DNA of 41,383 bases from assembly GCA_033557835.1 (NCBI GenBank), contig JAWQRO010000362.1, forward strand, positions 1 to 41,383. Reading direction: 5' to 3'. A model generated the notes under the pieces. It worked only from the letters and a program-made list of their open reading frames with translations. It made no database searches and was not told the DNA's origin. The stretch comes from Helochares maculicollis. Its lineage: Eukaryota; Arthropoda; Insecta; Coleoptera; Hydrophilidae. Made by a program: the position numbers and the translations under genes. This document shows positions 21,588 through 35,016 of the stretch, in pieces; the stretch's first letter is position 1; the number at the start of each line of letters is the position of its first letter.

Positions 21588-24500
21588 GTAAGCACAACCA
21601 TTTTTCAATGTGAACGACTTTTATTTTGTTTTGATTAATGCGTATTTGGAATTTATCACCAAATACTTATGAAATAGATTTTATAACCGGATAGTGTGTA
21701 ATATGTGAATTCAAATACAGTTTATTTTTCCATAGTAATCTAACTTAATACTTGGTTGGTATATTAAATAATTCTGAATATTAAAAATTGTAACTTTTAA
21801 GTTTTAGAAAGACTATTAATATGTCAATATTTCTGTAGATATATGTTGAGGTTAAGGAGAGACTATTCATGTTTATCCAGGTGTTCTAGTTAAAATAATC
21901 TAAATATCAATAATATAATATATCCATTGAAAAATGAGATTAGATGGTTAAAAGCTAGAAACCGAGCTACAATTTTAAAATTGTTAAGATTTTTACTTTA
22001 ACATTGTAGAAACCAAAAACTAAAATAATCTAAAAATATGAAGTCAAAATTTTAATTTTATTTATTTTTATAATTTGCAAATAGTTGTGTCGCTATCGGT
22101 ATCCACTGATACAAAAACATAGTGCATATTTATATTGGCAAATCTTTTGGTTAACTTAAAATTACGATAACTATATTTTGTGTATATTTATATCATTTTG
22201 TCACAGTTGGTTTGATCATAGAAAAGTCATAGTAAAATCCTAATAACGGATATGTCTTTTAAACAAATAAAATATGAAAAACATATTTAAAAAACAAATG
22301 TAATGAAAGCATCTTTTGAAAAAATCTTAAAATAGTCATAATAACTCATAAATACTACAACAGTTATCCCTAAATTGCCCTTAGAATGGTTTACGGAAAT
22401 TAACTACATTCAAAATTGTCCATTATATTTTACAGCTAATACAGATAAGCTGTTGAAACAATTGTAGTAAATTGAGGAACTATAGTAAACCCTGGAGAGA
22501 GTCCGATATTAATCGTCATAGTCAATACTGAAAAATCTAACAAACCTTTTGTCCTTTGAAAAACACTGAAATTTTCCTAGTATTAGGACATATCCATTAA
22601 TTGTAATATACCAATCGATGATATCTTATGCTTAGATATAAAGAATTTATAATAAATATTATTAAAATACGTTCTGAAAATAAATAATGCAAATAAAAAT
22701 CATCTAAATGATTGATTATTTGAATAATTTGTATTTAAAAATCGAAAATATGAATCCTCCTGCTCAAGAGCTATATCAAAATAATTGCAACTCCTGCTAA
22801 TAAATCAAATATAAATATCATATTAAATGGAATATTGTAATATTTTCAACTTTTTTAATTTCTTATGCCGTTTAAAGAAATTTCTTGCAAGATGTTATTC
22901 ACAATATAAAGTATATAAATTATAAGCCATGCAAACATCATAATAACGAGTCCTGTGCAAATATAGAAGATTAAATATGATGAATTGCCATCAAATTTAG
23001 TAAATAAATCATAAATTAAAACTCCTTCTCTCTGTATAATTAAACTGAAATATCCATACTAATTAAACATTCAAAGTGGTATAGCTTTGTATATACAATT
23101 TATTTTAATATTTATTATGTCACGTGCTTAATAAAATAGTTTAAAAATTTGTGTGCAACGCTACACATTCACATATTACACAAACATTTTTATAAATCTC
23201 GACATAAAGTCATGTTAAGCGCGAAAAATAAAGGAGCTTGCTATGATTTATCAGGAAAGAAATAAGAAACACGTCAGAAGAAACGACCAAACCATTTTTA
23301 AATTACAAACATAAGTCTACGAGAAGTTTAGCTCCATTCTGACCTCAAGACGCCATTTTTAACTCAAGTTTTTCACGTTGTAACTTGCGAATGTGTTGCT
23401 CTATTTTACAAGTCGTTCTCAAAATTGTCTCCATTATTCAGAGGATATCTGCAACGCCTCATTTCTTAAATGGAACAATCTTTGTACTTTAATATAAACA
23501 TTGCTTCTTGAGTCTCCAGAAGAGTTTAAATTACGAAATGTAAACAACTGCAGAAATGGAGATATTTCCTTGAAACAGTTAATTTCACGTAGATAGCTGC
23601 ACTCCAAATATTTTCCTCTTAGGTGACTCTCAAAGTTTTATTTTTCATCGCCGGAAAAGTCAGACGGGAGTATTTGCAAATTTAACTTTTAACTAGTTTT
23701 TCGGATTTCACTTGCAGTTGGTCAAATACTGCCAGTACTTCACAACACAAATCTTTTGAGCCGAAAGTGGGTTTTTTCATCCAAAAAGAGTTATTTCGAT
23801 GAAATTCAATTACAGTATGCATTCGGTGTAGGTGAATCGGTCTCGAAAGACAAAAATGAAGATGATTTCCCGCGGGAAGTAAACCAATACATCTGCTGGG
23901 AAACAAGAGACAGCAGGAGCTTTGTCAAATGTGAAAGGAGATTTAACTCTGCCCCTTACCAACTTTCCTTTCGCTTAATGCAACTTACGCAACTTTGGCC
24001 CGATATCAATTTAAGACGACTTTCTGTCTCTTCCTTATTAAATTTATTAAAATCACTCACGAGTGGGGCGAAACGCAACGCAAATAAATATTAAAGGATG
24101 AAGGAAAGGTACATAAATAAAAGCCATAAGTTTTTACGACGAGTAGTTAAAGTGGATGGGGCATTATTCAAAACGTTCTATCCATTCATATGTGTAATAA
24201 CCATCGAAACCAAAGCAAATATGTCAAATCAAGGGGCAATTTTATAGGCAGAGAGATATAACATTAATATTGATTTTCCGTCCGCAAGGAATTTAGTCGG
24301 AAATTTCCAGATATCAACGAAATTGGGTATTGACCTTATTCATTACCCTTGTCAAGAATTATTACTGTCCGATTAACTTAATTGAAATCAAGTAAAACGC
24401 CAATATAATTTTCGATATTGCTCTGCCCAGCCGCCCGCCTGCCTAAAATAAATGCGAATATGAATTTATATATCAAACAGAAGTCGCAGTAACGACAGCT

Positions 24501-25228
24501 CTTTAAGCTTAATTAGGAAAGTGGAGGGAAAGCAAAAAAAAATTTGTTGTAAATATTTCAACGCCGATTTGGATTTCTACTGCACCATTTCGGATCCCCT
24601 TTTGTCCCTCGGGTGGAATACACAATTTTGGTGTAATTACACGTGAATTATTACCTCTTTTTTATTTCGCAAATGCGTAATTGCAAATCGACGTTATGTA
24701 TGGATTGTATTGGAAATATGAGCATCAAATATATTTTTATAATGTTTTCATTTTCTGCTCTAATTTCTGATTATGTATCCAAATCAACTAAACGAATGCA
24801 TCATGAAACATCAGTATCACACATTCGTGCAAAAGCATTCAGTTTTAATATTATGTATGAATATGAAATGATTGTAGCTATCATTGATAAAATATAAAGT
24901 GGAGACATTTTTCATAGAAAACTTTGCTTATGCATATTACCTAGAGTCAAAATGCTGGTTGAATATTATCATTTCTCAAAATTTAACTCTGCCTCACATT
25001 TAAAAATTTTACAATCTTTGTTCAATTTTATTTAATCAATTTCAAGCAGACGGCGGGTGATTTAATAAATCTCCTGGGAGTATATTGCGTAAACACAAAA
25101 AGGTACATGCTGGAAAAAAATTAATTTCATTTTTAACGTTAAATTTTGCAGTGTTTTTGAAATACATTTTATTTGATATACATCAGCCTCTAAATCTTAT
25201 AGTGCGAAAGGCATTTATAAGTTATATA
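21588..25228 (+). other. Beat last intron, first part
   Basis: AT-rich intronic DNA. The stretch 23.59-24.10 kb is less AT-rich and contains a 112-codon open frame that begins at a TTG and has no recognised domain. I do not accept it as a gene. Nothing else stands out. Confidence 0.45.
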
Positions 25229-25999
25229 CTAGGTTGCTCATAAAGTTTTCAAGTCGATAAGAAAGGGCCTTGCCACCAGCCTAAACTTTTATTTTTTTAT
25301 GTTGGTACACTCTTCATATGAACATATGTGAAGTTCAATTTCAATCTGACAATTCATTCTTTGTTTACAAGCCATTTCATATCGACGAGTCAGAGTAGTT
25401 TTTTACAATGGAAAAATCAAGTATCGTGCAGTGCACTTTTTTGGAATGTTTAAAACAAAGGAAAATTATGAACGAATATTGAAAATGTGTAAGGAATCTT
25501 CGCCTTCAATAAGTACAGTAGAAAGAAGGGTTGCTAAATTTAATTGTGGTCGGGCAAGCCTTGAAGATGATCCAGGTCAAAGACGTCCAACAACAGGGAC
25601 AACACAGAAAATCTTACAAAAAAATGCAGGATATCTATTTGGAAAATCGTCGAGTGACTGAAAGAGACTTAGTAAAAGCCCTAAGGAACTCATTGGGTAG
25701 TGAAAGCAAGATTTTGCCTAAAGTATTAGGTTTCAGAAAGCTGTGTGCATAATGAGTGCCGCATTCGCTCACAATGGAAGAAAAACACATTCGAATGCAA
25801 CTGTCTCAGCAACATTTTAAGTATTTTCGAAAAGATGAAGAGGATTTTGTGCGTCGTTTCATCTCCACGGATGAGACTTGAGCTTACCATCATGATCCTA
25901 AATCAAAACAAGAGACTGCAGAGTGGTGTAAATCTAGTTCTTCAGCTCCAGAACGAGTTCAAGCCCAGAAATCGGCCAAAAAAGTGTTAGCATCAGTTT

Positions 26000-26145
26000 T
26001 TATATTCCCGTGTTACTATACGAAGTACAGTTAAGGGAAAGCATTAGGATCATGAAAAAATTCGACCTCGACATTTTGACGGATCTTTACGTTTTAAGTG
26101 CGCCTGAATCCATTTTACCGTTTTCGCATGTTATCTATGCAAATG

Positions 26146-26179
<34 letters not shown>

Positions 26180-26333
26180 GCTGTGCATATGTGAACACGA
26201 TAATGGTCAGACCATTTGAGGTGAAGCGATAAAATTTGGCATACGGCTATTATCACAAAAGCTTAGATCCGTATCACAGGCACTATCTGTTATCCTACAC
26301 AGTTTTCCAAACTGGCAAAATTCTGAACATTAA
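26000..26333 (+). other. Insertion carrying a GT microsatellite, inside mariner
   Basis: This segment separates the two homologous halves of the mariner transposase. It contains a (GT)n run followed by GTGAACACGATAATGG and a unique-looking tail. The layout (a dinucleotide run plus a body ending in TTTGGCATACGG-like sequence) suggests a microsatellite-bearing dispersed repeat. I saw no clear target duplication, and the boundaries are approximate. Confidence 0.45.
26144..26179 (+). repeat. (GT)n microsatellite
   Basis: About 18 GT units interrupted once by GC near 26152. Confidence 0.9.
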
Positions 26334-26735
26334 TGTAAACTTTCAGACCAGCTGAAGGAGATAATTCGTGAAAAAAGGCCCGGTTAGCAGAAATAAAACA
26401 TCCTTTTTCATCAGTACAATGCACCGTGTCATAAGAGCATTTTGATAATGGCTAAAATTATTGAATTAAGTGCGAATTGTTGGAACATCCACCGTATTCC
26501 CTAGCAATTTCCAATTGCTTCCAGATTTGAATAGTCATGCGTGGAAAGCGTTTCTCATCAAATGACGAGATCATAACAGATGTGGTACAGTATTATGCAT
26601 CTCTTTCAGATTCTCACTTCTTCACAGATGGAACTTATAAATTGCAATCTCGTTGCAACAAGTGTATTTGTGTTCAGGGAGACTATATTGAATAATAAAG
26701 TGTATTTCAAACCATAAAATCTAATACTATGGTAT

Positions 26736-29435
26736 GGGAACATAATAATAAAAATTTATTTACTTAATATATCTTACCAAAACAATATAGTCCAGATAAG
26801 TACAAAAAAAGCAATACATCTTTTCCATTTTATTCACTAAATCTTATAATATATATACAGATTTCTCTACATTTTCATGTCATTGTGAATTACTATCATG
26901 TTATAAGATATTGAGAAATCAAGAAAACGTTTATTTTTCAGTCATTAGAACTTAAGGCTGCTAAAAATATAGCGAATTTTATTATGACAGAAGTTTTTAC
27001 TACAGCTTAGTCACTTGTATCACCTACGTTTTGTAAGTTTTTACAAGACAAACCTCCTCTAATTAAATTATCCTATAATGGTAAATACATTTCTAATTCT
27101 TATTGCAAATAAAAGTTGTGTTCTTAAACAAAAACACGTATTCTTTTAATTTACATTGTACTATTCTCAATTTCTATATCTATTTAATTAACTGTGTGTA
27201 GATATTTCCATTAATCAAATTATGAAGTTGTTTTGAAAATATGGTCTAACATGTTTTCTATTTCATTTGAAGATGAATTAACATTATTGTTTTCTTATCG
27301 ATAGCATTAACGGTTTTTGAAGTATTTATATCTCCATAGAGGTGACAAAATTTTAATCACCTTATTAGCTCTTTGTTGTATAAAACAAAATAGCATCATA
27401 TCTTATTTGTTGACATCAATCAAATGATTAAGTATTTATCAATTTAACATCGGCACTTAGGTCATATATTTATTATTGGCATGCCATGAAGTTAGTATTG
27501 GAGAAATGCAATTGTATTTTTCTTAGATAAGAAGAATTCAAATTGTGCAATTTAAGTTAAAAAATAATTTAAAGTTTATGCGTTGCTCATTTTTAAATAA
27601 AGAATATCCAAGAAATCCATCTTTTTTAAATCTATCATTTTTAAATAATTTGCAATGTGCTTATACATTTGTTTATATATTTTTGTGCTAATAATATTCT
27701 GATATTAATTGTATAATTTGATTTCATAATGATTGGAGTATTTAGGTTAGATTTTCAATAAACTGAAATATCTGAAAATCTGTAATAAATGAAAGTCTAA
27801 AATTTGATTTAAGTATTTTTTGTTCTGCCAACAATATCAATTGTTTTTAATAACAAAATGTTATATTTTCGCTATTTTTTTCTAAATATATTGAAAATAT
27901 TAAACGATTTGATATTTAATTTTTTATACACAGGAGAAAATTTCTTCATAACAAAATGCTAAAAATATTTATACGAAAACCTTTGGCCTACTGTCTCTTT
28001 TGATTTACACAACATAGCTTCGAAGCACTGATACCAAAAATATTTTTCGCATTTATTTCAGTCCATTCAACATAAAAACCCTTTCTCCATTCCTCCATAT
28101 ATACGCAAAGAAACAGTAGATATTAAGGCGACGTTCTTTTTTAGCCGAAATCCGTAATAAAACAGTGAGACATAATGTTTTCGGACATTTTAAGGACGAA
28201 GTGGCTGGAGTGCTAAGAGCACCATAAAGTGGGGCACTTTATAATCATTATCTGCGAAGCCCGCGGACCAGGCAATTTTACTTATTCACCGGAATCCCAT
28301 TCTTGTTTATCTCTCTTCTCGCCATCGGAATTCCCTCAGGATTTTCTGATACAAACAAGTGTTTATTATTTTTCCTTTTGTCGAAACTGTGCTGCCGCTA
28401 CTACTTGGTTACATCTTGTTATTAATGTGGCGAGAAGATAAGGGGGTGTTAAATATTTACAATCCCTAAATTAACTAGAAATCTTAAAAGTTTTGGTGGT
28501 CGTTACATTTTAAATAACGAGTTATTGGTATAGAGCAAGCTCTAGCTAAAGACAAATGTTATGTTTACATAAATAAATACGCGTTTATGTTTAATTGTCT
28601 TCATTACAATAGTTAATGCTTATCAAAATAATATGCAGCTCTATTTTACATGTGAACATTACTGCTGAATTATAAAATGTTTATAGAGTTTCTAGAATCT
28701 AGAAATTTAAAATACAGTTTTTCACACCAGAAGGTCATTTCTTCTAGGGTTTCAGTTAAAAAATTCAATCGATATTCGATATATTTCAGAGAGCCATTAG
28801 AAAAAATGCGACAGTCCATTTTTATGTCGGCCAGATTTCCGTTTATCGCGCGACTCCTTTAAAAAGAAATATTCCGACCCAGATTACATTTTTATCCCTT
28901 TTCCAGGCTATACTTTTCGACCGATTAAATTCTTGCCAGTTTGTTTTGAAGCGTTGCTATATATATTGTTCTACGCGAGTGGAGAATTTCAAGTACGAAT
29001 TCAAGTTGTTTTGTTTTGCGTTTTACTTAGCTCTGAAAAGCTGTTGAGGACACTTGAAAACTAGACCGATTTATTTCAGGTGGAAATATTGAATAGAGAT
29101 GTTTTTGGTGTGTTGCGTCGCGTCATCTAAACTGCTTGAAAGTTTGTCGAAGCCCCGCCTGTGGGTGGCGGGCGTTTAATATCAAAAGCACGTGGTTTTT
29201 AGCTTTAAATGGAATTTCCATTCTGAAATTCTTGTTGTGAAGTTCTACTGTCGCGACATTCTTTCAAAAATTAGAATATGTGCATAAAGCTAACGCTAAA
29301 TTAAAATTTTCATGTTTTTAACTTGGATATTAAAATATTTTTGTACTAAAAGAAAAGTTTCTGTTCTGCCTTAATGGCATTTTCTACTCTGGTGATTTTT
29401 TTGACAAGCGATTAAGCCAATTTTTTTTGTTGCAG
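26736..29435 (+). other. Beat last intron, second part
   Basis: Very AT-rich to about 28.05 kb, then less so. A GC-rich hairpin (CCCGCC and GGCGGG around seven bases, 29154-29172) lies about 260 bases before the last exon. The intron ends in a T-run and GCAG. No gene is recognised. Confidence 0.45.
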
Positions 29436-29503
29436 GTTCATCACTCCTTCACAGTCTCATCCTTGTGGAAGCCGTACTTTTTATACAGTTTTTTACACGG
29501 TAA
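29436..29503 (+). CDS. beat: Beaten path-like protein, last exon (C-terminal GPI-type tail)
   Basis: The acceptor TTGCAG is preceded by a long T-run. The first two bases complete the Gly codon split after 21587; 21 codons and TAA follow. The tail after the Gly-Ala-Ser-Ser-Gly-Ser-Ser stretch is mainly Leu, Ile, Val and Phe and ends Phe-Phe-Thr-Arg, with no cytoplasmic domain. Small residues followed by a short hydrophobic C-terminus are what GPI-anchor signals look like, and several Drosophila Beat proteins are membrane-linked, so I infer a surface-anchored form. The exon is short, so the call rests on the matching phase, the good acceptor and the sensible tail. The visible part of the protein adds up to about 148 residues. 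Confidence 0.72.
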
Positions 29504-30238
29504 CAATAGACATAAAAGTGACAGAGGCTGTTTCGTTTACAAAAATATTTTAAATACAATCAATTCTTGTACATATAGTTAACTATGATAACTACTACCT
29601 TAATGAAGAAATAATTGAAAAAAGGAACTTGTAAATATATTTATAACTGTTTTTATTTACAATTTTTAACGTGCATTTTATGGAATAACGGTTGAAAAGG
29701 AAATTTAAGAATCTTCAATTAATCTAACGCGAAAGTTAACATTTTGTACCCTAAGATTAATCTAAACGTGCTTTCTGTTTTTCCTTTTTACTTTAAAGGG
29801 ATTTCTTACATTTGGGAAGGGTACTATATTGTGATATTTTGTGTGAATTGTGTATATAGCAAATCGGACGACTTAGGGAAGGACTAATTTTAAATAAAAC
29901 TTAAACATACTTAAATTAAGTGTATAAAGAAAAATAGATCAAAATTAATACATTAATAAATCAAAAAACGTAGTTGATATGTGTATAGGGTTACGTCAGG
30001 AAAACAGCTTAAAACTAAAAACAAAAGAACTTGTACATAAACTCAGTACATATATAATTCGAATTAAAAGAAGATTTAACTTTAGACGTTCGTTTGTAAT
30101 GAAGTCGATATGGGGGTGAATATCTTGAAAATTGTACTAATCGGAGACTAAATCGTAATAAATATGGAATAAAGAAATCAATTGTTGTAAAATATAAACA
30201 ATGTTTGTTACCCTACTATGTAAAACCTGAGCTATATA

Positions 30239-30244
30239 AATAAA
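30239..30244 (+). terminator. Candidate beat polyadenylation signal
   Basis: AATAAA followed within about 25 bases by a GT-rich stretch (TGTGTTTT), giving a 3' UTR of about 0.75 kb. Earlier AATAAA sites at 29893 and 30168 are alternatives. Confidence 0.3.
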
Positions 30245-31166
30245 ATTTATTGTTAATATTCATGTGTTTTGCTAACATTCATAAACATAGGGCCTACATC
30301 GTTTCAATTTTGTTAAAATTACTTATTGGAAATTTCCAAAGAATATTGAAAATCCTTTGAAAATTGTATATATTTCCTTAGCTACTAAAATATCTTTGCT
30401 TTTGCTTTAATAATAATAAACAATAGCAACATTGTTACATTCAGACAAAACTTGACCTAACAGTACTTTTGTATTTCGCTGCTGACGGTATGTAGTTTTA
30501 CGCAGCTAAGTACTTTATACTGATTTATATGTAACAATAAAATACAATTTGGATTTTAGACTTTAGTGCTGAAATGTTATTCTATAAAAGAATGACTATA
30601 CATTTACTCCCCTAATAACGGTATAGATCACTTTAACTTAAAGCGGCTTAGAGAATATAAAATTCGCTTATAACAGCGTATTTTATTTAAAAACGAATCC
30701 ATTTATAAAATAACCTCTTCGAAAACATTTTATTAAGAAATCTAGACCGTCTCCACTCAACACTCTAATATACATGCATGTATAGCATCAAAATACTTAT
30801 TTACTTCTGTAATAAAAATCAATTTGTCATTCTGAAAGCAAGCTTACATTTTAAATATACTATAAAACTAGATCCTGGTCATATTTCTTAAGGACTCTAA
30901 TTTTCTCTTTATTATAAGCAATAAATAATCTAGTGGATCTTCAGCAAAAAATAGCAAGGAGCTTTTAACGTTAATACCTATATAACATTTTCAATTAGTA
31001 TTCAATGTCAACGTCTAAGCTACTATCTGAAATGGAAAAAAAGGACTTATGTCAGCCAGCTATTTATTAATTTTTTTCATTTTCCTTACTATATATATAT
31101 TATCATAGCGTATTATATTTGATTGGTGTAAGGTTTATGACTAAAACACTATTTAGTAGCTATATA

Positions 31167-31230
31167 TGTTTAATTAGCTCTTAGTCTTTACGGTTTCGCT
31201 TCATTTTAACAAGAAGCATCGTCAGAAGTG
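31167..31230. repeat. Foldback repeat, copy 2 (left arm and loop only)
   Basis: It aligns without gaps to bases 1-64, with five mismatches confined to the first 26 positions; the last 38 are identical. The right arm that forms the hairpin in copy 1 is absent here. The hammerhead-like order CTGACGA, stem, GAAAC is kept on the minus strand (31225 to 31193), and ACGTC lies just before it on that strand. Confidence 0.75.
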
Positions 31231-34200
31231 ACGTTTTTATTAAATTTAATCTTATGACTCTTATGAAAAAATTTTGAATTCTGATAATGTTACTCAAATT
31301 CAGAGAATTACCACTAACACATTTCAAGTTTAAGCTCATCTTAGCATTTGTAAATATTCAGCCTTAAACAATCGTTTCAGTTCTTTATTATCCGCTCTCG
31401 GAAATCTAAAATAAGAAAAATTCAGATTTGTTAAAATCTATACAAATGATTGATATTTGATTATTGTATCATAAGATAATCATTATATCTATTGATAAAT
31501 TCGATCAATATTCAAAACAATATTTAGCAATCCTGAAGATAATTTATAATAATAAATAATAAAAATACCTCCTTTCTAAAATAAGAATGAAGTAGACTTT
31601 AAGACGCACCCAAAATATTACTGATTACACTTAACTCTGCAATATTCTCAAATTCCTAAATCTTATAAAAATTATTGTAGATAATCTGGAAAAACCTGAC
31701 ATAGTTTGCAAATAATCATGACTTAAAAATTTAAGCATTTTATCCCTTCAAGAGCTTGATGGCTAGTCAAGAAATCAGGTAATGAAAGATTAATTTCTAA
31801 AGTTTAATATTGATATCCGCTTGTAAAATACATACAATACATTTGTTTAATTTTCAAGGTAATTCATTAAAACGAATAACATTAACTCTAGAACCGCTGA
31901 TGTCTTTATGTTTACCACTGAAATATACCATTAGATGTTGCCGTTAAACTGATCCGTTTTTACTTAATAAAAAGTGTATTTGCATTTTCTATTTTAAATT
32001 GCATATATTGAATGATATCTTTAGAAACTTAATATTTTTTTAATTTAATTCCATATCATTTCTAAAAGAAGCAATATTCTTTCTGAAGGCCCGAAATAAT
32101 CCAACATACCAAAAGCAGTAATTAAAATGTCGTTAAATAATACGTATCATTATCAGGATGAATTAACTTGTCAATTATCTTCTGAAATTTAACTGATATA
32201 CACGCAATGCTAAGTTGTAAACAAGTAAATTTTATATTAAGCATAAACAAATGGGAAATAATATTTTGCAAGAGTAAGATCAATGTACCAAATGTATATT
32301 AAATTAATCGCACACTGTTTAATCTGTAAACTTTTTTCTATAAAATAACTGCTTGTTGATCGATAAATCTAGGGCGCTTTTTTTTGGCCAGCAGTGATGT
32401 TTTTCATGCAATTGCAAAGTTTCCTAAATCTTTTACCTCTTTTTTCATACCTTATATTACAAAATAGTTTAACTCTATTCGTTTGGTTTTGCGTCCTCTA
32501 CTCTACAAATTCATCAAATTTTAAAAGTTCTGCAAGAATACTGCAAAAAGAGTACTGTTCTCTCTCGAAACCTTTTAATATACCATGTATCTCTTACAAT
32601 AATATAATATAAAAAGTGTAATTTACTTCGTAATATTATTTTAGTTTGAGACTTTCAACTTAGGCTTTTTAGTTGTCCTCTTAAATATGCCTTAATGATT
32701 TTCGTAATATTGATTCATTTTCATTTTACGAAGAAAAAGTCTCACGTAGGAAACGATATTTTCAATTGGTCACATCATAGCCGAGGATAAAATAATTAAA
32801 ATTATTCAAAATCAGCATTGTTTTCTTAATAAAGTAATTCTATGTAACTTTTATTTTAAATGGTCAATATATCATCCTACTGTACAACTATGAGAACCGA
32901 TGGTATTATTTTACTGATTTTACATTCATATTTTGACTAAGCGACATTAATATACATTGTTTTGGTACAAGTTCATAATTCTTGTAATTTAAGAGTTATC
33001 ACTAGGATAATATTTTTGATGTCGCAGTAAGTTTACACTGGCTAATTTTTGTTATAAACTGTAAAGTTTGTTAAAAAAGTATACTGGTATGACATATTTC
33101 TTCCACCAAAATATGCTCAGGTGAAAATTCTTTCCACCTTAACAGCTTGTATTTTATTTTCTTTTAATTCCTTACTCTATTACTTTTCACCGATAGTAAT
33201 GGAAATTATGACATACGAGAAACAATTTTTCCAAAATAAAAATTGTCATCACATTATAATAAACTCTCATTTTTCATCATTTTTAACAGTCTTTTATCTA
33301 AACAAATCTTTGTATTTGTTAAATTTTGAATATTTATTATCGTTATTTAAAATTAAAATATTTAAAAGGTTTCCATGATTGGCATTTAGATTTCTCATTG
33401 TATACTTTCGCAGTGTGTTTAAAATAAGAGACAATGTCTATTAGATTAAATTATGTGTGGAAGGTCCAACCTATTATGTTGTTCCAAAGTTCATGATTGC
33501 ACAGTTTTTATCCTACAACAGTAACATATATTATTTTCGACTATTTTAAAACGATTATTAGGCAGTGAGGAAAAATGTTAATTGACGGCAACATACTTGT
33601 ATTTGCTGTTAAAACTTTGCTTATACTGAAATTACGCTCCTGGCAAGTCCTTTTTGCATAGGCAGAAATAAATTGCTGTAGTAAATTACTTTACCGATTG
33701 GTTTAGGATGCACGTTAGTATTCGTTTTCAATTAAACATTTTTCTATGCAAATTTTGTAGACTATTGCACGTACTTTAAGTGGATATAACACGCCTTTGG
33801 GTTTTGTAAGTTTCAACGTAACTATTCTGCCATTATACAATATATACCCCTTACATTTACATCACTTTCTTCGACCAATGATTTGTCTTTCTCTTCAATT
33901 TTAATATAATTCAAACGGCACTAACAACTAACAACCAAATAATCTTTATGAAACGTACATGCATGTGTTCCGTTTCCAAAAAGTACATCTAGAGCTTTAA
34001 ATATGTTTGCTTCGTTTTTAAAAACAAATATTGTGCCTACATTTTTATATAAATTGCAAAATAAGTAAACAACTTAATTAAAAGCCGGTAAGTTGCACTT
34101 GAAAATGTGTGGCATTGTACATCTTTATGCAGAAAACAATTCAGTTTTCAAATCACTTTGACTACGCATGAAATTCAATGAAGTTAATTATGAAGGAGAG

Positions 34201-35010
34201 ATATTTGTTACAAAATATCATGTTAGTCGCGTGCAATAATTATAAATTTACATGCAAATGCAAATTGATTAATTAAAAGAGGCACTTGATTGAAATAGAC
34301 AATGTCGAGCTGTATAATAAGATCCACTCACCATCGTTATTATTTCATTGAGGTAATGACTAGGTGATTCAATACATTGGCTTACGAACCAAGTAAATTA
34401 ACGATCATAATTGTATCATAATGTGTATTGTTATTTATTTACCAAATCGTGGTTATTAAATTATGCGTGGTTATGTAGGGAGCTACAGCTGTAGATAAAT
34501 TTTATTTACACGGCATCGCAGGTTTCCGCGTATTACAGAAGGGCGAGGTCAGTTAAATATTAATTTCACAATATTCAATGCAGCAACATTGTATTGAATT
34601 AATTAATGCCAAAATTGACTGAATTGTTTGCGAAGCTTCGGTTCCGCACGGTTTGCTCATAATAATAGGAACTGATGATTGAGTAACGTGTTGCATCCTA
34701 AATTTCACCCCGAGTCCGGAGTTGGACCATCCACCCTTTGAGAACAAGGAGTGGCAATTTTGAGGTTTTTCAGACTTGTTTTAGGCTGGTATTGAAGCCG
34801 ATACCTCGCCGTGTTGGTGGAGAAGAGAGAATGCGCAGGGGGTGAGGACGAGAGAAACCAATATCAGTTTCCCGCAGACTCGACGCTCTGGTAACGAGCT
34901 TCATCAATTTTAGTCCTCAATTGTCTATTTTCTTTTGTAATTTTCCGTTGGGGAGTCGATACTTGCTCTTTAGAATGGAGAGTAAAAGGAACTTTTCGCT
35001 GCTAAAGATT

Positions 35011-35016
35011 TTTATT
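35011..35016 (-). terminator. Candidate lipase polyadenylation signal
   Basis: AATAAA on the minus strand about 117 bases after the lipase stop codon. No strong GT-rich element follows, so this is tentative. Confidence 0.3.

Larger units (their letters stand above)
25408..26690 (+). pseudogene. Mariner transposase, broken
   Basis: ATG at 25408 is followed within about 25 codons by a frameshift. Recognisable blocks are a helix-turn-helix region with Ser-Pro-Ser-Ile-Ser-Thr-Val-Glu and Ser-Leu-Glu-Asp-Asp-Pro (25500-25575), Glu-Asn-Arg-Arg-Val-Thr-Glu-Arg-Asp-Leu (about 25645), and Arg-Arg-Phe-Ile-Ser-Thr-Asp-Glu-Thr (about 25850). The last of these keeps the first catalytic Asp, but a stop replaces the following tryptophan. 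After the insert come Asp-Gln-Leu-Lys-Glu-Ile-Ile-Arg-Glu-Lys (26345) and Pro-Pro-Tyr-Ser-Pro-like remains (near 26490), then more stops. It is not functional. Confidence 0.82.
25229..26735 (+). mobile_element. Second mariner-like transposon, heavily decayed and interrupted
   Basis: The left end starts CTAGGTTGCTCATAAAG after TA (25227-25228), a typical mariner TIR form. Transposase remnants run through it in several frames, of a different mariner subfamily from the 11.3-kb copy (possibly vertumnana-like, by memory). Homology breaks off near 26000 and resumes near 26334, so about 330 bases are foreign. The right TIR is not clearly recognisable, and the right end given is approximate. The element lies in the last beat intron. 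Confidence 0.8.
29504..35010. other. Beat 3' UTR and convergent intergenic region
   Basis: The first part should be the beat 3' UTR. AATAAA sites occur at 29893, 30168 and 30239. From about 30.3 kb to 34.4 kb the DNA is very AT-rich without convincing genes. It contains the second copy of the 64-base foldback repeat (31167-31230). The patch at 34.49-34.93 kb is markedly less AT-rich, with no recognised coding content. Confidence 0.5.

Noticed and set aside
23756..24094. Open frame of 112 codons near 23.8 kb
   Set aside because: It begins at TTG and overlaps an antisense frame, and the translation resembles no family. Chance is likely.
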